Below, piece after piece: positions 53,602-61,968 of a stretch of DNA of 64,000 nt. The notes under the pieces are model-generated. The model did not search any database. It had not been told where the DNA came from and was given only the letters and a program-made list of their open reading frames with translations. Each line of letters starts with the position of its first letter. The first letter of the stretch is position 1. The translations under genes and the position numbers were made by a program. Source of the stretch: Listeria monocytogenes (GTDB lineage: Bacteria; Bacillota; Bacilli; Lactobacillales; Listeriaceae); contig NZ_CP168900.1 in assembly GCF_041765605.1 (NCBI RefSeq), positions 2,186,001 through 2,250,000 of the forward strand. The letters are read 5' to 3'.

Positions 53602-55059
53602 CTATAAACTTTCCATCAATTTTTTTACCATTATTTTATCTTTCTCAGTAAACATCGCACTTACAAGTAACGACGGGATTTCTTTTGTGCTTTCTGCATT
53701 AATTGTTGTTAGAATAAAGTCAATATTCTGATAGTCATGTAAGCTATTTTTGAATCTTGTAGAGGATAAAACGTCTACTATTTCTACATCTGGAAAAGCT
53801 TTTTGAACCTTTACTTTCAAAAGTTCTGACGTTCCAATGCCGCTCGAACACATAATGATAATTCGTTTGACTAACGGTGAAGCTTCGATATGTTTCGCGA
53901 AATATATAGTGATATAGCCAACTTCATCGTCAGAGATTGTATTTAGCTTAAAGGTTTTCGCTACATCTCGTGCAGTTTCTTTGATGATTTCAAACAGTTC
54001 GCCGTACTCTAGTTTTATATCGCTCAACAAGTTATTCTTAATGTGAATTTGGTGATTCATCCGATTAACCATTGGTTTCATATGGCTCAGCAATTCGATT
54101 TTTAATTGCTTTTTATTAATCGGCACATTCATTTTAACGGCCACTTGATTAATATAAAAATCCGTCATTTCCTCCACAATCGGTAAAACTTTACTTGGAA
54201 CTAGTTCGATTTCATGGTTAAAACGAGACGAAATCAAGTACTGTAAAAAATGGAAAGTTTCTCGCTTTGGTAACTGCATTTTTAAATATTGTTCAATTGC
54301 TTCGATAGCTTCTACAGCAATTGTGTGCAGCTTTTCATTGGTGACGATATAAGCATCATCACTTTCTTTAAAGTCCTCTACCTCTCCTTGGCGAAAACGA
54401 TTGATTAAAATATACAAATGCGAAAAGATATTAATATCATACGGATACGGAATGCTAATCATTAGCTTATTTTCAATCATTTCCATTTGCCTTACAATAA
54501 ACCGGACGTCAGCTTTATTGAGATCACTGTATTCTGTTTTCAAATCATCGTAGGTTGATAAATCTATGTTGTTTATCACCTCATTAATGGCAGTTCGGAT
54601 ATTTTCTTCGGAGCCAACCACTCGTATTTCTTTTTGTCTTTTCTCAAGAGCCAACTCATATTTCTCTATTGCTTGATTTAAAAGGGCAAAATCATTTTTG
54701 ATGGAATTATAGCCAACGTAATAATCTTCATACAGCGCTGTTACGTTCAAATATTTTGGTGATTTAAATAATACTTGCAACAAGATTTTCTCTCGTCTTT
54801 CTGTTGGCGTATAGCCGAAAATATCCCCTGTTGTTTCTAATTTCGCTTGAATGTATGCTTTATAATCTAACTTAAAACCACGCCCCTTTTCAGAAATGAT
54901 GATATCTTTTCTTTCTGTGGTTTCATTGATGTTTTTAATCTTGCGGTAAATTGTTTTAGAGGAAACGTCTAGAATTTCAGCTAATTGCTTCGCTGTCAAA
55001 AAATCGTTTTTCGTTAAGAACAAGTTAATTAATGCACGCTCCGTTTTGGTTAGAAGCAT
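53602..55059 (-). CDS. PRD-domain transcriptional regulator of the fructose-type PTS operon
   Basis: A 485-residue BglG/MtlR-type regulator: N-terminal helix-turn-helix (FLTAKQLAEILDVSSKTIYRKI), two PRD domains in the middle, and a IIB-like domain with RIIIMCSSGIGTSELLKVK. The chain stops shortly after that domain, so the C-terminal IIA domain found in the longer regulator at 8024 is missing. It is the first gene of the operon with a GGAGGTGATG site and a cre-like sequence upstream at 55099, pointing to both PTS-dependent and CcpA control. Confidence 0.9.
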   Translation of the reverse strand: MLLTKTERALINLFLTKNDFLTAKQLAEILDVSSKTIYRKIKNINETTERKDIIISEKGRGFKLDYKAYIQAKLETTGDIFGYTPTERREKILLQVLFKSPKYLNVTALYEDYYVGYNSIKNDFALLNQAIEKYELALEKRQKEIRVVGSEENIRTAINEVINNIDLSTYDDLKTEYSDLNKADVRFIVRQMEMIENKLMISIPYPYDINIFSHLYILINRFRQGEVEDFKESDDAYIVTNEKLHTIAVEAIEAIEQYLKMQLPKRETFHFLQYLISSRFNHEIELVPSKVLPIVEEMTDFYINQVAVKMNVPINKKQLKIELLSHMKPMVNRMNHQIHIKNNLLSDIKLEYGELFEIIKETARDVAKTFKLNTISDDEVGYITIYFAKHIEASPLVKRIIIMCSSGIGTSELLKVKVQKAFPDVEIVDVLSSTRFKNSLHDYQNIDFILTTINAESTKEIPSLLVSAMFTEKDKIMVKKLMESL

Positions 55060-55098
55060 TTCATCACCTCCCTCTACGCTCTATTATACACAAATAAA

Positions 55099-55112
55099 AG
55101 AAAACGGTTACA
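55099..55112. promoter_or_regulatory. cre-like site upstream of the fructose-type PTS operon
   Basis: AGAAAACGGTTACA matches most cre positions (core AAACGGTT). It lies about 40 bases before the regulator start, close to a TATAAT on the minus strand. Confidence 0.4.
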
Positions 55113-55191
55113 CCAAGTTATGTCCACTACACTAGACAATTTTTTGGCAAAGTTTGTGAAAAAGTAGTCGCCGTGTTTCTTTACTTCTAGC

Positions 55192-55220
55192 AAGACAATC
55201 CTCCAATAAAACCGTATAAT
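55192..55220 (+). promoter_or_regulatory. promoter of the NatAB-like ABC operon
   Basis: AAGACA (55192-55197), 17 bases, TATAAT (55215-55220), 34 bases upstream of the GTG start. Confidence 0.55.
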
Positions 55221-55253
55221 GACAATAGGGAAGAATTAGAAAGGGGTGCTCGT

Positions 55254-56156
55254 GTGACGCTTGAACTACATAATGTTACGAAGAATTTTGGAACTAAAGT
55301 CGCTGTCAATGATTTATCGTTCCGAGTAGAACCGGGAAAAATACTCGGTTTAATCGGTCAAAATGGAGCTGGTAAAACAACTACTTTTCGTCTTATTTTG
55401 CATTTTTTAGAAGCTACTTCTGGAAAAATCACTTGGGATGATAAAGAAGTGAGCAAAATCGATCCAAATATTATCGGTTATTTGCCCGAAGAACGTGGTC
55501 TATATCCAAATGTCACAATTGAAGAACAATTAATATTTTTTGCTGAATTAAAAGGATATCCAAAACAAAAGATTAAAGCGGAAATTGATGGATGGCTCGA
55601 ACGCGCGGAAATTGTCGGTAAAAAAACAGACTTAATTAAAACGCTATCCAAAGGAAACCAACAAAAAATCCAGCTTTTAAGTACGATTATCCATCAGCCC
55701 AAACTCGTTATTTTAGACGAACCTTTCAGTGGGCTCGATCCAGTCAACGCAGAGATTTTGAAAAAGTTTGTATTCGATTTACGTGCTTCTGGTGCTGCGA
55801 TCATTTTTTCTAGCCACCGGATGGAGAATGTGGAAGAACTTTGCGACTCGTTATTAATGTTAAAAAAAGGAAATGTGGTCCTCCAAGGAACGACCGAATC
55901 TGTTAAGTCTGTCTTTGGTCGTAAACGAATTTTGATTGAATCGCGTCATACAGCTGATGAACTCGCTGTTTTGCCCGGTGTTTTAAATGTTCAAACCCAC
56001 CGCGATGGCGTTCTACAGCTTGAAATTGCGCATGAAAGCGATGCAGAGAAAATTTTTGACTATGTAACAAAAGATGGTTTCATCCAAACATTCAGTCTCC
56101 AAGCTCCAACACTGGAAGAAATTTTCAAATGGAAGGCTGGTGAGTTGAATGAGTAA
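55254..56156 (+). CDS. ABC exporter ATP-binding protein (NatA/YhaQ type)
   Basis: A 300-residue ATPase with Walker A GQNGAGKTT, signature LSKGNQQKIQ, Walker B LVILDEPFSGLDPV and H-loop SSHR. The C-terminal 85 residues (the VFGRKRILIESR region onward) are the extra domain seen in NatA/YhaQ exporters. Start is a GTG after AAGGGG. It overlaps the permease gene by eight bases. Related systems export sodium or drugs; the substrate here is unknown. Confidence 0.9.
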   Translation: MTLELHNVTKNFGTKVAVNDLSFRVEPGKILGLIGQNGAGKTTTFRLILHFLEATSGKITWDDKEVSKIDPNIIGYLPEERGLYPNVTIEEQLIFFAELKGYPKQKIKAEIDGWLERAEIVGKKTDLIKTLSKGNQQKIQLLSTIIHQPKLVILDEPFSGLDPVNAEILKKFVFDLRASGAAIIFSSHRMENVEELCDSLLMLKKGNVVLQGTTESVKSVFGRKRILIESRHTADELAVLPGVLNVQTHRDGVLQLEIAHESDAEKIFDYVTKDGFIQTFSLQAPTLEEIFKWKAGELNE

Positions 56157-57384
56157 GTTTTGGGTGATAACGAAGCAAGTTTACAAAAGACGTGTGAAAA
56201 CAAAATCGTTTCTAATTTCGCTGCTTTTTCCGGTTTTAATTGCTGGGCTCATTGCCGGCATCCCGAAAATGGTGGACTACTTTGACTCGAGTAGTGATAT
56301 CACAAAAATCGCTGTACTGTCCGAAGATCCTGTTTTTGCAAAATCATTAGCCGCTGATAAAAACCATTTCAAAGTAAATTCGGATATTAAAGACAAAAAA
56401 TCCGCCCAGTCTGCTCTAAAAGACGGTAAAATAGACGGATTTGTCACGATTACGCAAAAAGATGAAACGGTTAGCGCCGTTTACACAACACAAGAGACAG
56501 CTGGCCAAGACGTTATTACACGTTTAACCGAAGACCTTACAGCTACGAAAATCGCTGAAAAAGCGGCCGCATATAAAATCACCAATGAACAATTGCAATC
56601 GATCACCTCTCCGGTTTCCGTTACGAATGATTTAGAATCCAACAATCAGTTAACGAACCACGAAAAAGATGTGATGAGTGCTGCTGTCCTGATTTTAACA
56701 CTAGTTATTTTCATTTTCGTTATGAGTTACGCAAACATTGTTGCCTCTGAAATCGCTACAGAAAAAGGGACACGCATTATGGAAGTCATTTTGTCCAGTG
56801 TTTCTGCGACAACCCATTTATTTGCCAAATTAACCGCGATAATTTTTATGCTTTTGACACAAATTGGCTTTTATATCGTTTGTGGTGCTATCGTTTTAAT
56901 TGCTGGCAGAAACACCGAAATGGTTCAAAATGTCTTAGATCAAATTGCTGTTTTCCCAGCGTACTACCTTGTGCTAAATTTACTATTTGTTATTTTAGGT
57001 TTGTTGTTGTACATTTTACTCGCAGCAATGATTGGTTCGATGGTCCCGAATGTCGAAACCGTAGCCCAGTTTATTTATCCAATGACAATTCTTGCCATTA
57101 TCGGCTACTGGGGATCCATTGCAGCAGCGAACGCGCCAGATAATATGCTAGTTATCATCGGTTCGTATATTCCGACATTCTCGCCAATGATGATGCTAGC
57201 CCGAATGGACTTACTTTCCGTTTCGACTATCGGCATCTTTAGCTCCCTCGCTATTTTACTCGCAAGCGTTGTTGGTGCATTCTTCCTCACAGTTCGTCTT
57301 TATCAAGGAAATGTGCTACTTTACAGCAATGACGGTTTATGGAAAACTTGGAAAACCTCGCTATCTTACGCAAAAAGAAAATAA
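56149..57384 (+). CDS. ABC exporter permease (NatB/YhaP type)
   Basis: Membrane partner of the preceding ATPase, 411 residues. One N-terminal helix (about 20-40) is followed by an extracytoplasmic domain of about 130 residues and five to six helices in the C-terminal half; ASEIATEKGTRIMEVILSSVSATTHLFAKL is the family signature of ABC-2 type NatB permeases. The start lies in the ATPase gene end. An acetyltransferase gene follows 16 bases later and may be in the same transcript. Confidence 0.9.
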   Translation: MSKFWVITKQVYKRRVKTKSFLISLLFPVLIAGLIAGIPKMVDYFDSSSDITKIAVLSEDPVFAKSLAADKNHFKVNSDIKDKKSAQSALKDGKIDGFVTITQKDETVSAVYTTQETAGQDVITRLTEDLTATKIAEKAAAYKITNEQLQSITSPVSVTNDLESNNQLTNHEKDVMSAAVLILTLVIFIFVMSYANIVASEIATEKGTRIMEVILSSVSATTHLFAKLTAIIFMLLTQIGFYIVCGAIVLIAGRNTEMVQNVLDQIAVFPAYYLVLNLLFVILGLLLYILLAAMIGSMVPNVETVAQFIYPMTILAIIGYWGSIAAANAPDNMLVIIGSYIPTFSPMMMLARMDLLSVSTIGIFSSLAILLASVVGAFFLTVRLYQGNVLLYSNDGLWKTWKTSLSYAKRK

Positions 57385-57400
57385 GGAAAGTTGGTAAATT

Positions 57401-57874
57401 ATGCAAATTAGACTATCTAAACGAGAAGATGCCGCTTCAATGATTGAATTAGAACATTTAGTTTGGACGCCAGGAACAACACCTGGAAGTATCCATTTTG
57501 ATAGTGAAGCCGAATTTTTACTTAAAAGCCCACCCGGTTCCAAAATTGTTGTCGTGGCGGATGATAAAGTAGTTGGAATTCTTGGTTATAAGTCCCCTAT
57601 TCCACTCGCATCCAATAAACATGTCGCAGAAATTGATATTGCTGTACATCCAGACTACCAGCGTGCAGGCATTGGTCAACTTTTAATGGACAAAATGAAA
57701 GAAGTGGCGCGCGAAAAAGGTTTCATTAAAATCTCCTTGCGTGTTCTGTCCATCAATCAAAAAGCCATTCGCTTCTATGAAAAAAATGGTTTTAAACTGG
57801 AAGGACGACTAGAAAAAGAATTCATTATTCAAGGCGAATTTGTGGATGATATTTTAATGGCTTATTTCCTCTGA
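57401..57874 (+). CDS. GNAT-family N-acetyltransferase
   Basis: A 157-residue acetyltransferase with the acetyl-CoA loop VHPDYQRAGIGQLLMDKMKE and the C-terminal VLSINQKAIRFYEKNGFKLEGRLEKEFIIQGEFVDDILMAYFL, as in YhhY/RimI-like enzymes that act on amino acids or small amines. It is the last gene of the ABC operon by spacing. No terminator of its own is obvious before the SbrE promoter. Confidence 0.9.
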   Translation: MQIRLSKREDAASMIELEHLVWTPGTTPGSIHFDSEAEFLLKSPPGSKIVVVADDKVVGILGYKSPIPLASNKHVAEIDIAVHPDYQRAGIGQLLMDKMKEVAREKGFIKISLRVLSINQKAIRFYEKNGFKLEGRLEKEFIIQGEFVDDILMAYFL

Positions 57875-57931
57875 CAAAAGGCCTGGCTTAAGATTCAAAC
57901 TGTGACTTTATAATCATTTTACAAATAAAGC

Positions 57932-57956
57932 GTTTACATTTATTTAGAACGGTTAT
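57932..57956 (+). promoter_or_regulatory. sigma-B promoter of SbrE/Rli47
   Basis: GTTTAC, 13 bases, GGTTAT, a close fit to the sigma-B consensus. The transcript should start near 57962. Confidence 0.8.
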
Positions 57957-57962
57957 ATATAT

Positions 57963-58474
57963 AGTACAAACAAAGAAAAGGTGATGCGAATGACTCAAAC
58001 TTGGTGTACAAGCTGATTTTTTCTCAGCTTTGTCATATGCCGGCAAACGTCTGGTGAAGGATTTTAGTGTCAAGCAGCTACGGTTAGCTTACAGGAGGAA
58101 GGCGAGGAGTATACGCCGCGTCAAGGACTTTACGCTAACTTAGTTGTAGGAAGACGGAATTTCGTTACGTCGCTCATTTATCAATATTTTTTATCCTCAC
58201 TACATTGGTAAATAAGCGAATAAAGTATCGTATCATTCATGGCCACTATTTAAGCAAGTTACGGGCGCTCATTTATTCGTAAGTTAGAATATCTTGAGAA
58301 GTAAGTAGCAAGACAAGTAATTCGCCTACTTGTTTGAAAATGCCTCACCGTTTTCCGATTGTTGTATGTTTATTCAGAAACATCCAGACATGGTCCGGCC
58401 CATCAGATGAGTGGCAAGACAAGCTCATCCGAAAAGAAAAACCCCGCGTGACGAATTCGTCATACGGGGTTTTT
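57963..58474 (+). ncRNA. sbrE: sigma-B dependent regulatory RNA SbrE (Rli47)
   Basis: Between the sigma-B promoter and the strong terminator at 58437-58476 lies a transcript of about 512 bases with no substantial reading frame. This matches the published size (about 514) and location (between lmo2141 and lmo2142) of SbrE/Rli47, reported to repress isoleucine synthesis by pairing with ilvA mRNA. The repeat GCAAGACAAG occurs twice (near 58307 and 58413) and several GC-richer hairpins are visible. It fills nearly all of the 57875-58459 gap. The identification is from memory and context. Confidence 0.8.
57990..58016 (+). CDS. possible 8-residue leader peptide within SbrE
   Basis: An ATG at 57990 is preceded at proper spacing by AAAGGTG and encodes MTQTWCTS before a TGA. 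An in-frame ATG six bases upstream adds two residues but is too close to the ribosome site. The frame ends inside a hairpin (AAGCTGA with TCAGCTT, 58010-58029). It may be translated; no other evidence exists in the sequence. Confidence 0.3.
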   Translation: MTQTWCTS

Positions 58475-58476
58475 TG
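58437..58476. terminator. SbrE terminator, also used by the converging gene
   Basis: AAAACCCCG and CGGGGTTTT enclose the perfect palindrome TGACGAATTCGTCA; T-runs follow in both directions. The last codons and the stop of the minus-strand gene at 58460 lie within it. Confidence 0.93.
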
Positions 58477-59125
58477 ATTCTGAAAACAAGATAGAGATAT
58501 TCTTATCATAAAAGTGTTGAATGACTGAGTGGCATTTTTCAAATTCTTTCGCTTCTAAATGCGTTACCAAGTCTTCCAGGGCCTGCGAAACATCTATCGT
58601 AAAAGCTTCGAAAAATAGTTTTTCATTCTTTTCTTTCATATTTCGCAGCGTTTGACTCAGTATATCGATATTTTTCTCCATCGCTGGCATTTCAGTATAG
58701 TGAATCATGCAAGCATAAAAGTTTTTCACGTGATTTATAAATACATCTGTGTCTTGCTCTTTAGCAGCTAGTTTTATATAAACTAACTCCTTACGAAGGC
58801 ATGTTGCGCATACTTCTGCGTCTTGTTCTTGTAGTTTTTGTACAGCATAATTTAGATGAAAAAAAGCTAACTTTAATCGTGATTTTTCGCGATGCTCAGC
58901 TTCACTATTCACGGCGACTGAAAAACCGCTTTCCCCGATGTTTTTACACACTATACCGCTCTTATGTAAACAATGGAGCGCACTAAAAGCTACTCGTTTG
59001 CTGACTTGAAATCGTTTCATGATGTCTTCTATGTCCACTTTCTCGCCATTTTCCAACGTATTGGCCATTATCTCATTCTTGATTTCTCCATAAATCGGAT
59101 CTGCAACAAATCCACTTTTTTCCAT
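58460..59125 (-). CDS. helix-turn-helix regulator, GntR-like
   Basis: A 221-residue protein with an N-terminal winged helix (about 10-70, VDIEDIMKRFQVSKRVAFSALHCLHKSGIV), then a long all-helical domain without recognised motifs (about 75-215), similar in plan to FadR/FCD-type GntR regulators but too diverged to name. The ATG at 59125 follows AAAGAGG; an ATG further upstream has no ribosome site. The gene converges on SbrE, and its end is part of the shared terminator. Confidence 0.75.
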   Translation of the reverse strand: MEKSGFVADPIYGEIKNEIMANTLENGEKVDIEDIMKRFQVSKRVAFSALHCLHKSGIVCKNIGESGFSVAVNSEAEHREKSRLKLAFFHLNYAVQKLQEQDAEVCATCLRKELVYIKLAAKEQDTDVFINHVKNFYACMIHYTEMPAMEKNIDILSQTLRNMKEKNEKLFFEAFTIDVSQALEDLVTHLEAKEFEKCHSVIQHFYDKNISILFSESKNPV

Positions 59126-59265
59126 AATTCGAACCTCTTTATTTTTTATTGCTTTCAATGTTATATTTTACACGAAAATTTTCCATTTAGATATGGCTTT
59201 TTTCGAAAAAATGTGTCCATTAAGTTACAAAATGCTTGTATTGTTATAAGAAAAATAGACAATAG

Positions 59266-59320
59266 ATTGTAATGACAAAGCAGAAATCAGATGCTATATT
59301 TATATTGTAATAACAATATA
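59266..59320. promoter_or_regulatory. GntR operators upstream of the long mannose-6-phosphate isomerase gene
   Basis: TATATTGT-AATA-ACAATATA (59301-59320) is a perfect 8-bp inverted repeat; a second copy ATTGT-AATG-ACAAA (59266-59279) deviates by one base. They flank a promoter candidate (TGACAA, 16 bases, TATATT). The motif ATTGT-N4-ACAAT recurs before the GntR gene. Confidence 0.7.
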
Positions 59321-59337
59321 AACAAGGAGTGATTGTT

Positions 59338-61080
59338 TTGACTACGTACGATTTAGCCCCTGAAGTGAAAATCCATCAATTTGATGGTGCTTGGGCGGGT
59401 TACAAAGATATTGCTACAGAACTAAGAACGGCTATTCAAAAAAAGAAGCAAGACCAAACTATCGTTGCGATTGAATGTTACCCCGGAACACGAAATGAAG
59501 AAATTGCTGCCGAACTACTTCCATTATTACCCGTCGAAAAAGCGGTTTTTGCAGATGATTGGGCATTAAACAATGAAGAAGTAACAGCTACAATCCAATC
59601 TCACTTAACAGATGACCGGGTATTCGGCATTATGTCACATTATGAAGTGAGCGACTTTTATCCTGCTGAAAAATTGGCTGAAATTCAAGCTGAAATTGCT
59701 GCTAGTAAAGGATTAGTTGTCATTTACGGGACTGGAGCAACTGTAATAGCACCAAAACCAGACATTCTTATTTATGCCGATTTAGCGCGATGGGAAATTC
59801 AGTGCCGCTACCGCGGAGAAAATAAACCTAACTGGAAAGCAGACAATGCCGGTGAAGATGCGCTTCGTAAATTCAAGCGTGGTTATTTCTTCGAGTGGCG
59901 CATGGCTGATCGTCAAAAGAAAAAAATTTATCAACAAGTAGATTACTTACTTGATACCAATAAAAAAAATGAGCCAAAAATGGTGCGCGGAGAAGATTAT
60001 CGAAATGGCTTGAATCAAGTTTCCAAAGCCCCTTTTAGAGTAGTTCCTTACTTTGATGCAAGTGTTTGGGGTGGTCAGTGGATGAAGAATAACTTTGGGC
60101 TTGATCCTGCTGCTGATAATTACGGTTGGGCATTTGACGGTGTTCCGGAAGAGAATAGTTTATATATGCGCTTTGGAGATATTCGGGTGGAAGTCCCTTC
60201 TACCAATGTAGTGAACCATTTCCCAAATGAATTACTTGGACCAAAAGTGCACAGCAGATTCGGCACAGAATTCCCAATTCGCTTCGACTATCTCGATACT
60301 GTTGGTGGTGGGAATTTAAGTCTGCAAGTCCATCCATTAGTGGAGTATGCGCAAGATAAGTTCGGTATCCATTATACACAAGATGAAAGTTATTATATTT
60401 TAGAAGCAGATAGCGACTCTACCGTGTATCTTGGAACAAAAGAAGGCACCACAAAAGAAGCAATTATGGCCGATTTAGAAAAAGCCGCTGAAGGAAATTA
60501 CCGTTTTCCTGATGAAGAATATATTAACGTCTTCCCTGTAAAAAAACATGACCATATTTTAATTCCAGCTGGGACGATTCATTGCGGCGGTCCAAGTACT
60601 GTCGTTTTAGAAATTAGCGCAACTCCTTATATCTTCACATTTAAATTATGGGACTGGGAACGCACTGGACTCGATGGCATGCCTCGCCCTGTTCATTTAG
60701 CGCACGGCCGGGAAAATTTACAGCTTGACCGCGACACCAAATGGGTAAAAGACAATTTAATAAACCAATTTGAAACATTACACGAAGATAACGATTCAAA
60801 AGTAGAGCGCACTGGTTTGCATGAATTAGAATTTATTGAAACCCACCGCCACTGGTTTAAAGAAACGGTTACCATCCACACAAATGAAAGCGTCAATATG
60901 CTTAATTTGGTAGAAGGAACAAGTGCTGTCGTTGAAAGTATTGACGACTCTTTCGCACCGTTTGAAGTGCATTATGGAGAAACATTTATCGTTCCTGCGA
61001 TTGTCGGAACTTATCAAATCAGAAATACGAGCGATAATGAAGAAGTGGCTGTTATTCAAGCTTTTGTACGTAATTTATAA
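59338..61080 (+). CDS. long mannose-6-phosphate isomerase-like protein with N-terminal extra domain
   Basis: A 580-residue protein. The C-terminal two thirds is a class I mannose-6-phosphate isomerase: VPYFDASVWGGQWMK, zinc ligands in LSLQVHPLVEYAQ and DESYYIL, and AGTIHCGGPSTVVLEIS. The first 200 residues (AIECYPGTRNEEIAAELL and the following segments) resemble a uridine-kinase-like fold, but the phosphate-binding loop is not of a normal GxxGxGKS/T form, so kinase activity is doubtful. The TTG at 59338 is eight bases after AAGGAG; a GTG at 59329 overlaps that site. GntR operators upstream. Confidence 0.85.
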   Translation: MTTYDLAPEVKIHQFDGAWAGYKDIATELRTAIQKKKQDQTIVAIECYPGTRNEEIAAELLPLLPVEKAVFADDWALNNEEVTATIQSHLTDDRVFGIMSHYEVSDFYPAEKLAEIQAEIAASKGLVVIYGTGATVIAPKPDILIYADLARWEIQCRYRGENKPNWKADNAGEDALRKFKRGYFFEWRMADRQKKKIYQQVDYLLDTNKKNEPKMVRGEDYRNGLNQVSKAPFRVVPYFDASVWGGQWMKNNFGLDPAADNYGWAFDGVPEENSLYMRFGDIRVEVPSTNVVNHFPNELLGPKVHSRFGTEFPIRFDYLDTVGGGNLSLQVHPLVEYAQDKFGIHYTQDESYYILEADSDSTVYLGTKEGTTKEAIMADLEKAAEGNYRFPDEEYINVFPVKKHDHILIPAGTIHCGGPSTVVLEISATPYIFTFKLWDWERTGLDGMPRPVHLAHGRENLQLDRDTKWVKDNLINQFETLHEDNDSKVERTGLHELEFIETHRHWFKETVTIHTNESVNMLNLVEGTSAVVESIDDSFAPFEVHYGETFIVPAIVGTYQIRNTSDNEEVAVIQAFVRNL

Positions 61081-61122
61081 AAAAGAAAAGCCTATCAATA
61101 TTTTTGATAGGCTTTTCTTTTA
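61080..61122. terminator. bidirectional terminator between the long isomerase and the GntR gene
   Basis: AAAAGAAAAGCCTATCA pairs with TGATAGGCTTTTCTTTT around ATATTTT, with A- and T-runs. Confidence 0.93.
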
Positions 61123-61854
61123 TTCAAAATCAATATAATAGCGATAATGCTTTCCTACATAAAAACATTCGCTGTACTCTCTAAAATCACTTTCTTTTTG
61201 TTTCGTCATCCGCACCCTTTTCAAAATTGGTTCTTGTTTGTCGATTGCGAGCGCTTCCTGTACTTCACGATTAGGCAACATCGCTTCAATATATTCCTTT
61301 TCTTGATTCACGACAATACCGAAGCCTTTCAAATATTCATAAAAAGAACCGTAATAATCTTCTGCTTTAAGTGAGTAATCTTGATTATAAGGAATAAAAC
61401 TGATAAATAAAGCAAATGCCAAGTCTTTCGTACCACGTAGCCGCTTAATTTGTAGCACCTTGTCCCCGACAGAAAGCCCTAGCTGTAACGCTATTTTTTT
61501 ATCGGCATTGATCACTTCTACTTCCGCATGTAGCGTAGCCGCCTTTTTACCAAGTTCTTTCATCTCATTCGTAAAACTGCGCACTAACGTAAAATGCTCA
61601 TCCTCCGCTTCTTCCCAGTCACGTACAAAAGTACCTTTCGCACGCTCTCTATAAAGTAAATTTTCACGAACTAGCTCATCAATCGCTTTCCGCACTGTAA
61701 TTCTACTGACATTGTATAACTCACATAAATCAAGCTCTGGTGGGATTTTGTCTCCAGTTTGCCAAACTTCCGATTGGATTTTATCTCGTAAATCATCAGC
61801 TATTTGCGCGTAGAGCGGAGATGCATCGTACATTTTATTTAACTTTCTCACCAT
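61120..61854 (-). CDS. GntR-family regulator (HutC/UTRA subgroup)
   Basis: A 244-residue repressor with an N-terminal GntR winged helix (ELDLCELYNVSRITVRKAIDELVRENLLYRERAKGTFV) and a C-terminal UTRA ligand domain. The ATG has AAGGAAGG in front. It converges on the isomerase gene and has the same ATTGT-N4-ACAAT operator in its own upstream region, so it most likely controls both itself and the isomerase gene. Its ligand may be a sugar phosphate such as mannose-6-phosphate. Confidence 0.9.
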   Translation of the reverse strand: MVRKLNKMYDASPLYAQIADDLRDKIQSEVWQTGDKIPPELDLCELYNVSRITVRKAIDELVRENLLYRERAKGTFVRDWEEAEDEHFTLVRSFTNEMKELGKKAATLHAEVEVINADKKIALQLGLSVGDKVLQIKRLRGTKDLAFALFISFIPYNQDYSLKAEDYYGSFYEYLKGFGIVVNQEKEYIEAMLPNREVQEALAIDKQEPILKRVRMTKQKESDFREYSECFYVGKHYRYYIDFE

Positions 61855-61881
61855 AGTAAGCCTTCCTTCTCAAATTGTATT

Positions 61882-61895
61882 ATTGTCATCACAAT
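61882..61895. promoter_or_regulatory. GntR operator before its own gene
   Basis: ATTGT-CATC-ACAAT, the same palindrome as upstream of the isomerase gene, 28 bases from the GntR start. Another half site ATTGT lies at 61874. Confidence 0.65.
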
Positions 61896-61929
61896 GAATC
61901 ATAGCATAAGCTTATCCAAAATTCCAATA

Positions 61930-61960
61930 TAAAAAGTAGAGCTATTAAGCCCTACTTTTT
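61930..61960 (-). terminator. terminator of the orphan IIC gene
   Basis: AAAAAGTAG-GCT and AGC-CTACTTTTT pair with one mismatch; T-run on the minus strand. Confidence 0.8.
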
Positions 61961-61968
61961 AAACTATT

